Shown here: one piece after another, positions 52,857 to 61,952 of the stretch
How positions within the stretch are numbered: the stretch's first letter is position 1
Layout: each line of letters opens with the position of its first letter
Source of the DNA: Bradyrhizobium sp. 4
GTDB lineage: Bacteria > Pseudomonadota > Alphaproteobacteria > Rhizobiales > Xanthobacteraceae
Direction of reading: 5' to 3'
Assembly (NCBI RefSeq): GCF_023100905.1
Contig: NZ_CP064686.1
Location: 4,774,001 to 4,838,000 of the forward strand
DNA length: 64,000 nucleotides
The notes under the pieces: model-generated
What the model saw: only the letters and a program-made list of their open reading frames with translations
Databases searched by the model: none
What the model was told of the DNA's origin: nothing
Translations under genes and position numbers: made by a program

Positions 52857-54731
52857 CTACGTCAGCGTCCAGATCCGTCCATAATGCGATGGGATACTTA
52901 GATCTACTTGCTTAAGCGAAAGCACGTTCCTCAGGTCGAGAGCGCCGCCATGCAGCTCTTCGACATAGTCTCCAGCCATCGGAAACCAGAACGGGACGGT
53001 CCGGTCAGTGTCTCCAAAATTCACGGCGATCAAGGTGTAGTGACCGCCGTCGTAGCGGGCGAACAGAAGCACTCCGAACTGCTGATACCGGTCCCAGTCA
53101 TTGAAGAAGAAGTACGTGCCCTGACGAATGTGATCGCGCTGCCGCCGGATCCGCAGCAGCTTGCGGACCAGGCTCACAATCGGCCGGCCGGAATCATCGT
53201 AGAAGAAATCCCAGCGCAATGGCCGCAGGAGCGAGACGCGGCCCTTTCCAAAATCGGGCAGAAAATAGTTTTCGGCGAATTCCTCGCCTTGCCAGAGCAT
53301 CGGAATCCCCTTGCTCATCAGCAGGCCGATTAAATAGGGCTGCAGCATGTACCAGCGCGCCCGGTCGCCCTCGGCGAACAGAGGATTGCCAGCTTCGTCG
53401 GGATTGGAGGTGCCGAAATTGCACAGAAAGCGCTCGTGATCGTGATTCTCGATGTACTGGAGCGCGGCCTTGGGGATGTCGTCGCCGTTGACGGTCTCCC
53501 GGTCGGGGTAGCCGAAGAGACCAAGCTGCAGGCCGAGGTCGGCGAGCCGGCCGCGATCCCCCTGGGCTACCGCGCGTGCCGCGCCATAGGTGCCGTTCTG
53601 CCACGTGCAGTTGGAATAGGTCGAGCGCAGCACGTCTTCCGGAGCTTCGAGCTGTTCGGCCATCTGCACGAGGGTCAGCGGCCTGCCGGCCGCTCCGTCG
53701 AAGCGGCTCCAGTACGGGCGACCTGCCGCGATGTTCGCCTTGGTCAGCTGGTGCGTCTCATAGACCAGGCTCGCATAGCCCACGCCCATCGGCCCGTCCC
53801 AGTAGTTCGGGACGCAATCGTAACGGAAGCCGTCGACGTGATAGACCTCCAACCAATGGTGATTTGCCGTGTAAAAGAAGTCCCGCGTGATCGCCCGATT
53901 GAAATCCGTGCTCTTGCCGAAGTTGCTGAAGTAGTCCTTGGCAAACGGCCCCATGAATGGATTATCGCGGTACCGCAACCGCGTGTACGCGTCATAGTAC
54001 GGGAAATCCACGCCGGTATGGCCATAGACGACGTCCACGATCACCGCGATCCCGTGCTGGTGGCAGATGTCGACCAGCTGCTGGAAATCCGACCGTTTGC
54101 CGAAGCGCTCGTCGACGCCGAAATAGCCGATCGGCAGATAGCCCCAGTCGACCGAGCTGCCGACGTTGGACAGCGGCATGATCTCGATGGCGTTGATCCC
54201 AAGGTCGGCGAGGTAGGCCACGAGCCCGCGGGCGCGGTCAAGATCGTTGCCGAACTCGGCGATGTTCACCTCATAGAGGATCAAGTCTGCCAGCGCCGGC
54301 GTTCGCCATTGCGCCTCGCCGGCGCTCCAGAGGTAGGGCTGATAGCCCAGGGTAAAGGCGGATTGCTTGCCGACGCCGAACTCGCGCGCGAAGGGATCGA
54401 TGATCCAGTCGAGCGTTCCGACGTTCGGGTTGGTGATGGTGTAGCGATAGACATAGCGACCCGGACTGCCCCAGGCCGAGCCCGGCACCGCGGGCGGCGT
54501 CCCGGCGACGGGGACCGTGACCGACCAGAAGTCGCCATATGGAGCACGAACGCTGTGCGCCAGCCCAAACTCCCGGGCCGGCATCTCCTGCAGGAACTGG
54601 TCCGCCTCATGGATGATCTTCACGGTGACGACGTTGCCGTCGGCCGCCGACACCCAGGGCATCCAGAGTCCGAACGTCACCGCGCCGTTGCTTTCCACGG
54701 CGCCCAACGATCCGAGTGGCATCAGGTTCAT
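52857..54731 (-). CDS. GH13 alpha-amylase-family enzyme (branching/trehalohydrolase-like)
   Basis: 624 aa. An N-terminal beta-sandwich (about 1-135) precedes a GH13 barrel: region I VIVDVVYGHTGVDF, nucleophile Asp in VDGFRYDCV, acid/base Glu candidate in LVQMAEQLEAPED and the transition-state Asp in IENHDHERF. This plan fits glycogen branching enzyme, maltooligosyltrehalose trehalohydrolase or a relative; specificity cannot be told. No signal peptide. The ATG at 54731 overlaps the stop of the upstream GMC fusion (ATGA), a strange pairing repeated nowhere I know. Confidence 0.85.
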   Translation of the reverse strand: MNLMPLGSLGAVESNGAVTFGLWMPWVSAADGNVVTVKIIHEADQFLQEMPAREFGLAHSVRAPYGDFWSVTVPVAGTPPAVPGSAWGSPGRYVYRYTITNPNVGTLDWIIDPFAREFGVGKQSAFTLGYQPYLWSAGEAQWRTPALADLILYEVNIAEFGNDLDRARGLVAYLADLGINAIEIMPLSNVGSSVDWGYLPIGYFGVDERFGKRSDFQQLVDICHQHGIAVIVDVVYGHTGVDFPYYDAYTRLRYRDNPFMGPFAKDYFSNFGKSTDFNRAITRDFFYTANHHWLEVYHVDGFRYDCVPNYWDGPMGVGYASLVYETHQLTKANIAAGRPYWSRFDGAAGRPLTLVQMAEQLEAPEDVLRSTYSNCTWQNGTYGAARAVAQGDRGRLADLGLQLGLFGYPDRETVNGDDIPKAALQYIENHDHERFLCNFGTSNPDEAGNPLFAEGDRARWYMLQPYLIGLLMSKGIPMLWQGEEFAENYFLPDFGKGRVSLLRPLRWDFFYDDSGRPIVSLVRKLLRIRRQRDHIRQGTYFFFNDWDRYQQFGVLLFARYDGGHYTLIAVNFGDTDRTVPFWFPMAGDYVEELHGGALDLRNVLSLKQVDLSIPSHYGRIWTLT

Positions 54732-57196
54732 GCCACGAGACCCTCCAACGACTTCCACTGAATGTTGCGAAAGAGCACGCGACCCGTATGAGTTTGCAGG
54801 CCGATGAAGCGCGGGTCCTGAGCGGTGGACGGCAGCCCGCGGCGCGGGGACTGCGGATCGCCCGCGAAATGGAAAATGTTCACCGTCTGCTCGTTCAGCG
54901 CGACGGTGATGTCCGCACCATCGACGGTGATCTCATAGCTGTTCCATTCTCCCACCGGATGGACCGTCAGCGGACCGTCGGTCGGCCCCTTGAAGGAGTA
55001 GACCGCACCCGTCCTGTGGATGGGCGCATTGTCCGGCCGGGCCAGTTCGTCGATCTGAATCTCGAAGCCGAAGTTGACGCCGACATAGGCCGTGTTGTCG
55101 TAGCCCTCGTTCCGGGGGTCCGGGAAGCCGATGAAGACGCCCGAATTGTCGTCCGGCGCCGTCATCATCCATTGCAGCCGCAAAACGTAGCGAGATGGCG
55201 TCGGGCGCTTCAGCCAGAGCAGCCCCAGATCGGTCCCCGTTCGTGCCTCCAGAACGCCGCGCCGTACCCGGAACGAGCCAGGGTCGTCCCGACCCGGCTG
55301 GTTGCTGATCGTCGACATTGTCCAGTCCCCCAGAGAGGTGCCATCGAACAGCGTCTCGAAACCCGCCTCGGCCACGAAGGCTGGAGGCGTCATGATCATG
55401 TCGCCGGTGCGGCGCGATAGCGCTATCCCGGTCAGCATCGGGTTGGGCGAACCGATGCTCGGGAATAGCGCCGGGCCGGCCGCATACAGGTTTTCGGTGT
55501 GATGGAAGCGTCCGTCGCCGTCCGTGACGCTCGCGGTCGGATCGGTGCCCATCCAGAGCGTCCCGGCTTCATGATGCGTCGTCCCGAGCCCGTCCTGGTT
55601 GCTCTGGAGCACCTGCATGGGCTGACCGTTGGCGAAGGCGGTGGCGACCTTCTGCATCGCCGCATCCATGGCGGCCCAGAGATCCTGATCGCGCTGCGTC
55701 GGTGTCAGCGCAACCGATGCGCGACGAACGCCGTATTCGTCGGCCCGCGAGCTCAGATCAACGCGGCTTGGATGAGCGGCGGAATTGGCCGGATCGGCGG
55801 GCTCCATTTCTCCGAGCCCTCTGATTGCAATTGCGACATGCGTGTCGGTCGAGGTCTTCAGCTGATCGAAAAAGTCGACATCGGGCACCTTGCGGTAGAG
55901 CTCGTCCTCGGCGCCGATGGTGTTGCCGCCGCCGCTTGCGGAGATCTGAAGGTGGAAGTGGCCGATCAGATCACCATTCGAGCGCGTGGCTCGTCCCTTC
56001 AAAAATAGGGCCGCGGTCTGCAGCTCGTTCACCGCCGGCGAAAGCCCGGAAATCGCCGACCGTGGTACGCGGATGACAAGGTTCGAGCGAAGGTGCGCAA
56101 TCAGATTCTTGCCGATGAGCGACAGGGTCGGAAGTCCGGTGGCATCGAACGATGCGAGAGCCAGCCGCGCGTTCTCGATCGTGCCGAGCGCGATGACGAC
56201 GGCACCACCGGGTGCCAGATCTATCGGACCTCGAGTGGTGTCGATGCCCGAGATGCGCCAGGTCCCTGCCGAGGTAGGAACGCTGCGCAGCGTCAACACA
56301 TGCGTGTCCGGCAGTACCATGAATTCTTTGACGGAATCACTGCCGTTGGAGTCGCTCGCCGCGGTCCGGGCCGCCTTCATCAGCAGCGGAACGACGCTGA
56401 ACTTGTTCAGCGGGAAGAATCCCGCGTGTGGTGGGCGCGCCTGCACAGCGAGCGGCGCTTCCAGCTTCAGCAGGTTTAGGAGGTCGTTTTGCGAAAGTCC
56501 GCCGCTTGTCGTCAGACCCAGCAACTGTGCGGGGTCGGCGCCGGGCTTCAGCAGCGGAGATGGCGGGAGCGCGTCGAGCGCGAACGCTCCGGGCACGCTC
56601 GACAAACTGTCGAAGAGCCGGCGACGCAGCGCATTCTGCAATTCGCCGAAAATGAAGTCGTTCGCCTCGTCGACACCGATCTGGCGAGAACTCTCATCGA
56701 AATAGCGGCTGTTCAGATCGGCTACGGTGTTTGCGGGCCAACCCAACATCTCCTCGTCCAGCAGACGAGGCGACCAACCGCCCCAATAGAGCGATCTGCC
56801 CCCGAGCGTGTACGCTAGTCCTTTGAAGGGAATAGTCGACTTCCATGGAATTCCCCAGACCTCGTTGCGTGGGGGCTCCGGCTGCGGCAGGCTTTCGTTC
56901 AAAAGGAACGGATTAGCCGGATCGGCAAACCCTTGGATCCCCGTGTTCTGAACGTGCTCAGGGACCGTGAACATGCCGGCATCGACGACCAGCGTCCTCA
57001 ATCCGCCACCCGTCTGTTTCTGCCGGAACCACAAATGCTCAGCCATCGCAGAACCGAACGTCCCGCCTCCCACGATGATGAAATCGAACGGACGCCCGCC
57101 TGCGGATTTCCAGGAATCGACCTCCGCGAGATTGTTGCAGAGATAGCGGCCTTGGATGTCTTTGGTGAACGAGGTCGTTTCCGCTGTGATTGGCAT
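54728..57196 (-). CDS. Fusion: GMC-type oxidoreductase + DUF1080 carbohydrate-binding/hydrolase domain
   Basis: 822 aa. Residues 1-600 are a GMC flavoenzyme: FAD motif IVGGGTFGSAMAEHL (41-55) and the C-terminal THHEAGTLWMG with NLYAAGPALFPSIGSPNPMLTG. Residues 612-822 are a DUF1080 (3-keto-glycoside hydrolase-like) jelly roll: FETLFDGTSLGDW, DDNSGVFIGF and the terminal VLFRNIQWKSL. GMC relatives include pyranose and sugar 3-dehydrogenases, and DUF1080 proteins act on 3-keto-glycosides, so oxidation of a sugar and elimination in one polypeptide is a reasonable inference. No signal peptide. AGGAGA precedes the start. Confidence 0.87.
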   Translation of the reverse strand: MPITAETTSFTKDIQGRYLCNNLAEVDSWKSAGGRPFDFIIVGGGTFGSAMAEHLWFRQKQTGGGLRTLVVDAGMFTVPEHVQNTGIQGFADPANPFLLNESLPQPEPPRNEVWGIPWKSTIPFKGLAYTLGGRSLYWGGWSPRLLDEEMLGWPANTVADLNSRYFDESSRQIGVDEANDFIFGELQNALRRRLFDSLSSVPGAFALDALPPSPLLKPGADPAQLLGLTTSGGLSQNDLLNLLKLEAPLAVQARPPHAGFFPLNKFSVVPLLMKAARTAASDSNGSDSVKEFMVLPDTHVLTLRSVPTSAGTWRISGIDTTRGPIDLAPGGAVVIALGTIENARLALASFDATGLPTLSLIGKNLIAHLRSNLVIRVPRSAISGLSPAVNELQTAALFLKGRATRSNGDLIGHFHLQISASGGGNTIGAEDELYRKVPDVDFFDQLKTSTDTHVAIAIRGLGEMEPADPANSAAHPSRVDLSSRADEYGVRRASVALTPTQRDQDLWAAMDAAMQKVATAFANGQPMQVLQSNQDGLGTTHHEAGTLWMGTDPTASVTDGDGRFHHTENLYAAGPALFPSIGSPNPMLTGIALSRRTGDMIMTPPAFVAEAGFETLFDGTSLGDWTMSTISNQPGRDDPGSFRVRRGVLEARTGTDLGLLWLKRPTPSRYVLRLQWMMTAPDDNSGVFIGFPDPRNEGYDNTAYVGVNFGFEIQIDELARPDNAPIHRTGAVYSFKGPTDGPLTVHPVGEWNSYEITVDGADITVALNEQTVNIFHFAGDPQSPRRGLPSTAQDPRFIGLQTHTGRVLFRNIQWKSLEGLVA

Positions 57197-57761
57197 TGCC
57201 CGTCTCCTGGTGCAATCCTCGGACTCGCCAGCGTGTTAAGACACTGTCTCCTTCAACCCCAAATGAGCTAGTTCACACATTGCCCTTCTTTCAGTGCCGG
57301 ACCGAGAAGGAGCGCTGCGGCGGCGGGTCTCAGACCATCAAGTTCCAATCCTCGCTCAAGGTTCGGAAACTCGTTTGGGTCAGAAATCCAGCCTGCCCCG
57401 GGTCGCTACGGGCGCACAAGCCTCGTTAGCCTTGCCACCCGGAATTCCGGAGACGCCTGCCGCTACAGCCCGCGAACCGGTGGCTTCGACCACCAGTCCT
57501 CCGCCTGTGTGACCACTCCAGGAAGGTCGCGAATGCCCGACATCATCATGCCGGGTTGACTGATCGGATTGAGCTCTGTCGTGTTCTTCCTAAACGACGC
57601 CGCCGTCCACGCTACCTGTGGCCGTTGGCGGCGTGTGAGGACCTGCAAAGCGATTACGCAGCATAACTTGCTTCACGCCGAAGCGATCGACCGCAGCGAC
57701 TGCGACTTGAATCCCCGGGAGCGGCAGCTGTTCAACCCAGCGCGCGCCGTCGGACAAAGAC
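57197..57761. other. Non-coding region upstream of the GMC gene
   Basis: About 565 bp with no gene seen. It holds the promoter of the GMC-GH13 unit and the 3' flank of the DUF1080 gene. No strong hairpin found. Confidence 0.4.
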
Positions 57762-58433
57762 CTATTTCACGCCATGATATGTCAGATCATCGAACAGGGT
57801 GACGCTATCTGCCTTGGTCCACAGGCCGATCATGCCGGCGTCCGGAATGGTGGCGTCTTCCACCTCGAACAATTGCTTGCCGTCATAGCTCACCTTGAAC
57901 CGGCGTCCTGCGAAGTCGCAGCGCAGCACGTGCCATTGTCCGGACGACACCGGCGCGCTGACGCCATAGCCGCCTTTGCGACCCGCGATCTCAAGTGATG
58001 TTCGAACGCCGTTGATCGTCTTGTACAGCACGACGTTGTCCTCCAGCGCGTTGGCCCGGACCACATAGTAATTGTCGGCATCCTTCGCGCGCCAGATGAC
58101 TCCCGCGGCGCGATCCTCTGAGCCTGCGACGGCTTTGAATTTCACCTCGACGAAGCCGTCGCGGATGGCGGTGTCACGCTTGATGGCGAGGGGAAAAGTC
58201 GCCCGTCCGGATTGCTTGAGAACGTTCGGCTGGCTTGGCGCCGTGGTCTCGGCCTCGACGGTCCATTTCGGCTGTCCCTTGCCGGTCATCGTCAAAATCC
58301 ACCCCTCGGGCGACGTTCCGGCAGCAGCGTTGTCGAAATTCAGGGCCTCTGCCACGGCGTTCCCTCCCACTAACAAAGCCAGCATGGATGCCAGCGCAAG
58401 CTTGCCCACGAGCTTGTCCATGAGCTTGTCCAT
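57762..58433 (-). CDS. Exported DUF1080-like (concanavalin/GH16-fold) protein
   Basis: 223 aa. The N-terminus MDKLMDKLVGKLALASMLAL contains a duplicated MDKL and leads into a signal peptide ending near NAVAEA. The mature part is a jelly roll with PEGWILTMTGKGQPKW, AAGVIWRAKDADNYYVVRAN and a final FDDLTYHG, as in DUF1080/laminarinase-like domains. No catalytic residues recognised. Three bp after the DUF1259 gene. Confidence 0.75.
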   Translation of the reverse strand: MDKLMDKLVGKLALASMLALLVGGNAVAEALNFDNAAAGTSPEGWILTMTGKGQPKWTVEAETTAPSQPNVLKQSGRATFPLAIKRDTAIRDGFVEVKFKAVAGSEDRAAGVIWRAKDADNYYVVRANALEDNVVLYKTINGVRTSLEIAGRKGGYGVSAPVSSGQWHVLRCDFAGRRFKVSYDGKQLFEVEDATIPDAGMIGLWTKADSVTLFDDLTYHGVK

Positions 58434-58436
58434 GCA

Positions 58437-59345
58437 TCAGCCCTTCGTGCTCGCCGTCTTGTCGAGCGCCGCACGAAGGCCCTCGGCGAGCTTGACGGCA
58501 TCGTCGTTGGCCCAGAAATGCATGAAGAAGAGCCGCGGCTGTTCATCCAGCATGTGGCTGTGCAGCGCGGTTACCTCGATGCCGTGCGTTCGCAGCGCGG
58601 CGATGACCGGGTTTACCTCGTCGCTGGTCAGCACGAAGTCGCCGGTGATGGCCGCCTTACCCGCGCCCGTCGGCTGGAAATTGATGGCGATCGCGACGCC
58701 CATCGCGGCAACCGGGGTCAGCAACATGCCGTCTTCCGTGATGGGGGCGCGGCGCTTCACGTTGAAGTGGTAGACGCCACCATTCGCCTGCCCCTTGACG
58801 CCGATGATCTGATCGAGCTTCGCGGTATCGAGGTCAATGGCGGGCGGCGGGTTCGCCGGGGCCGCGACCGTCAGCGGGGTCTTGCTTTCGGCCAGAGCAT
58901 CATGGATCGCCGCGGCCAACTTGAGCGGATCGCCATGGCCGGCGACATGCATGTAGAACGTGGCCGGGCTCGCACGCAGCAGATGATTGTGCACGGCGGT
59001 GATCTCCAGCCCGCTCGCGATCATCTTCGCCATGACGGGGTTGATCTCGGTCTCGAGCAGCACGAGGTCGCCCATGACCATGGCACCGCCATGCGCCGGC
59101 TTGAACGCAATCCAGCCGCCCAGCGCCAGCGCCGGCTTGATCGTGACTCCGTCCAGAGTCACAGAGAGATCGGTGCGGGGAAAGCCGTAACGGCGGACGT
59201 CGTCCGAGACGGCGGGCTTGCGGCCCAAGGTCTCGTCAACCTTCTGCCAGTTAGCATTTTGGGCATATGCCGGGATGAAGGGTCCAAAGCGAAATGCAAG
59301 AAGGCAGACGCTAATGGTCGCCGCGGCCCAGATGGTTTTTTTCAT
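58437..59345 (-). CDS. DUF1259 (LppY/LpqO-type) exported protein
   Basis: 302 aa with signal peptide (ISVCLLAFRFGPFIPAYAQN). Two tandem copies of one domain: VMGDLVLLETEINPVMAKM with AVHNHLLRASPATFYMHVAGHGDP, and ITGDFVLTSDEVNPVIAAL with ALHSHMLDEQPRLFFMHFWANDD. The conserved HNH/HSH and H-x(n)-H sites look metal-binding. Related to mycobacterial LppY/LpqO; function unknown. ATG at 59345; the frame extends upstream without homology. Confidence 0.82.
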   Translation of the reverse strand: MKKTIWAAATISVCLLAFRFGPFIPAYAQNANWQKVDETLGRKPAVSDDVRRYGFPRTDLSVTLDGVTIKPALALGGWIAFKPAHGGAMVMGDLVLLETEINPVMAKMIASGLEITAVHNHLLRASPATFYMHVAGHGDPLKLAAAIHDALAESKTPLTVAAPANPPPAIDLDTAKLDQIIGVKGQANGGVYHFNVKRRAPITEDGMLLTPVAAMGVAIAINFQPTGAGKAAITGDFVLTSDEVNPVIAALRTHGIEVTALHSHMLDEQPRLFFMHFWANDDAVKLAEGLRAALDKTASTKG

Positions 59346-59362
59346 CGTGCTACTCCTCAGGC

Positions 59363-59596
59363 TTAGTTTCGCTCTTTGACCTGGCCGCTGCTGTCGACGA
59401 CCAGCGTCACCGCCTTCCCGTTTTTCACCGCCTTGGCGGTGATGCCTTCGGCCGTCGACTTGATATCGCTGACTTGCGCGTAGCCGGCCGCCTGGATCCT
59501 GGCGACGAGTTCCTCCTGCGTCAGAGCGTGCACGCTCGACAGCCCGCCCGCGACCGCAAGCAACAGAACCGTGCGGAAGATTGTTCGGGTTCGCAT
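59363..59596 (-). CDS. Small periplasmic PepSY-like protein
   Basis: 77 aa: signal peptide (FRTVLLLAVAGGLSSVHA) then TQEELVARIQAAGYAQVSDI ... ITAKAVKNGKAVTLVVDSSGQ, the helix-plus-strands pattern of a single PepSY domain. The ATG at 59596 has AGGAG at 7 nt; an ATG two codons earlier is too close. First gene of the DUF1259-DUF1080 unit. Confidence 0.78.
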   Translation of the reverse strand: MRTRTIFRTVLLLAVAGGLSSVHALTQEELVARIQAAGYAQVSDIKSTAEGITAKAVKNGKAVTLVVDSSGQVKERN

Positions 59597-59955
59597 GATC
59601 ATTCTCCTGGTTTTGTCCTGCCCCAGGTGAAGCCGTTTCGCGACCTTCCCTACGCGATGCCCACAAGGCGCAAGAGGCCATGGGCACCATGCGCACAGCG
59701 ATGCGACCGGCGCGGACGCCGCGCCGAAAAGGCGAGCCAGTCTGACGGATGAAATCGGGCAGATATGATGACATGCTGCGCCCTTGGTGATCAGGACGCG
59801 ATGCTTGGGCATGTCGCCTCACGGGGAGATCGCAGGTCCCCGAGCCCTAGGTAAAAACCCGAGGGCGGCAGCTGTCAACGGGCGTAGGCTTCGGATGGCC
59901 CACCAAAGTCGCCGGCGAGCGTCACGAAGAATTCACTGCTCCGCGGAACCGCGCT
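59597..59955. other. No gene recognised
   Basis: About 360 bp upstream of the PepSY gene; presumably its promoter region. Nothing distinctive seen. Confidence 0.4.
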
Positions 59956-60319
59956 ATGGCAAGCGATCGCTTTGCCGGCTTCGGCTATCACAAGGTCAAA
60001 GCCCTGGTTGATTCGCCGGCCCGCACGCGCCGAGGCCGGACCACGGCTCTATTCGTCCAACGCAGACCCGCGCTTCCAGCGGCTGCGTCGGCTGATGGAG
60101 GAAGAGTGGACGCCCCAGCTGGCGTCGTTGCTGGATATTCCGCGACATGAGCTGCCAATGATCTGGGATGCCGACTTCATGCTTGGCCCGGTCCGTCCCG
60201 ACGGTACCGACAGCTATGTACTCGGCGAGATCAATGTCAGCTCGGTGCATCCTTATCCGGACGAGGCGCCGGCGGAGATCGCCAGGCGGGTTGCCGATCA
60301 GCTGCAGCGCAAGCTCTGA
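59956..60319 (+). pseudogene. C-terminal remnant of a Cj0069-like protein
   Basis: PRLYSSNADPRFQRLRRLME ... LPMIWDADFMLGPV and YVLGEINVSSVHPYP match the end of Cj0069/DUF6815-type proteins. The preceding segment FAGFGYHKVKAL is in a different frame, showing a frameshift around 60000, and about two thirds of the gene is missing. Confidence 0.65.
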
Positions 60320-60469
60320 CACATGCTGACGATCCGCATGTCGGCCGTCTCCACTGACCTCTGAGCACAGTGATTGCTCTGATCGTGACGTGCTTGGCGA
60401 ACGTCGCCGCCCGCAGTCCGAACCAAACCCAAGCGCCCACATTGACGCCATACGGTTCAACCACGACGC

Positions 60470-61528
60470 TCAATGCGAATGACGATGGTGCAGATCCGGA
60501 TAATGCGGGTGCTTGTGTCGCAACGGCTTGTGCTCGTGCCAGTGCGAGTGGGGTTCATCGACAGCTCCCGCGTGATCATGCTGGTGATGCTCGTCGTGAA
60601 CATGCTTGTGTTCGTGCGCCATGGCTTCATGAACGTGCGGATGTTCGTGCCGTTCGGTGAGATGGAGCCAAAGGCCAAATCCCATCAGCAGCGCGGCGAG
60701 AACAAGCTTCGGCGTCAAGGGGTCGCCGAGACTTACGGCGATCAACGCGCCGATGAAAGGAGCGAGCGAGAAGTAAGCGCCGCTACGGGCAGTGCCGAGA
60801 TGACGAAGAGCGAGTACAAACAGGACAAGGCTCACCCCGATCGCAAAGAAACCCAAAATTGCCGCGAGTATCGCAACGCCCGTGGGCGGTAAGCTGTTGC
60901 CGAGCCAAAAACCGCCGGCGATATTCGACGCACCGGCAAACAGGCCTTTGATCATTGCGATGACGACAGGATCGGCAGACGACAGTTTCCGCGTGAGATT
61001 GTTGTCGATGCCCCAACACAAGGAAGCCCCCGCAATCAGCGCCGCGCCCGCATCCAATGAAGGGCCCTGGCCTTCCCAGGACAGGGCTATTGCGCCAAGG
61101 ACGATCGCCAAGGCCCCCAACAACAATCGCCGATCGACGTTTTCGCGAAATACCAGCCACGCAATTCCCATTGTTGCGAGACTTTCGAGATTCAGCATCA
61201 ACGACCCGGACGACGCCGACGTCCGGCCAAGTCCGAGCATCAGCAATGCGGGACCCAGAATTCCCCCGAAGATAACGATGGCTATCAGCCAGGGCACGTC
61301 GTGGCGTCTTGGCGGAGCCTCCGGAACCGATAGACCGATCGCGCTTCGTGCGGCGTGGACCGCGGCAAGGCCAAGACCGGCACCGAGATAAAGCAGGCCC
61401 GCCAGCATCTGGGGATCGATGCTGGCGAGCAGTAGTTTTGAAAGCGGCGTTGCAGCACCGAACAGGAGAGCCGAACCAAGCGCCAACGGGACGCCAGGCA
61501 GTTGAACGGATGATCGATCTCGCCGCAT
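60470..61528 (-). CDS. EamA/DMT-family transporter with His-rich C-terminal tail
   Basis: 352 aa with ten predicted membrane helices in two EamA repeats (LALGSALLFGAATPLSKLLL ... ; AALIAGASLCWGIDNNLTRKL). The last 62 residues contain 23 histidines (HEHPHVHEAMAHEHKHVHDE and onward), a composition typical of Zn/Ni/Co-handling tails. It therefore probably exports, or is regulated by, a divalent metal. I prefer the ATG at 61528 over the TTG at 61546. Between a metal pump gene and accessory genes. Confidence 0.85.
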   Translation of the reverse strand: MRRDRSSVQLPGVPLALGSALLFGAATPLSKLLLASIDPQMLAGLLYLGAGLGLAAVHAARSAIGLSVPEAPPRRHDVPWLIAIVIFGGILGPALLMLGLGRTSASSGSLMLNLESLATMGIAWLVFRENVDRRLLLGALAIVLGAIALSWEGQGPSLDAGAALIAGASLCWGIDNNLTRKLSSADPVVIAMIKGLFAGASNIAGGFWLGNSLPPTGVAILAAILGFFAIGVSLVLFVLALRHLGTARSGAYFSLAPFIGALIAVSLGDPLTPKLVLAALLMGFGLWLHLTERHEHPHVHEAMAHEHKHVHDEHHQHDHAGAVDEPHSHWHEHKPLRHKHPHYPDLHHRHSH

Positions 61529-61552
61529 GTGCTTCGCCCTTCGCAACCGCGT

Positions 61553-61924
61553 TTATTCCGCAGTGTATCTCGCCGTCAGGGAATGACCGTGCAAGCTCGC
61601 GGAAAACACCACGATAGCCTTGGGCGACAGCTCCGTCTGAAGCTTTCCCGACATCAAGTTGGGGGCGGCCGGACTGAGCGGCACGGTGACGGTCTTGCCG
61701 CCGTCCTGAATGGTTGCCCGTCCCCGCATGTCCTTCGTCGGGAGCGGAGAGCCATCGTCGTCCCCCACATAAAACACGATATCCGTGCCCTTGCGGACAA
61801 ACTCGATCGGGTGTCCCTGCGATTTTACGACGGGGCCGCCGTTGCTACCTTTCGTCTGTGCCGCGGCAAGGTCGGGCATAGCGCCGATCACGGCCATCAT
61901 GGCCAGGAAAATGTACTTTCTCAT
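61553..61924 (-). CDS. Small exported protein associated with metal efflux
   Basis: 123 aa: signal peptide (YIFLAMMAVIGAMPDLAAAQ) and a compact mature domain with HPIEFVRKGTDIVFYVGDDDGSPLPTKDM and LHGHSLTARYTAE. GAGGAG precedes the ATG at 61924. It lies 28 bp after the CzcA-like gene and is probably in its operon. Family not recognised with certainty. Confidence 0.72.
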   Translation of the reverse strand: MRKYIFLAMMAVIGAMPDLAAAQTKGSNGGPVVKSQGHPIEFVRKGTDIVFYVGDDDGSPLPTKDMRGRATIQDGGKTVTVPLSPAAPNLMSGKLQTELSPKAIVVFSASLHGHSLTARYTAE

Positions 61925-61952
61925 TGGTAGCTCCTCGGTGTTTGTGCGGAGA

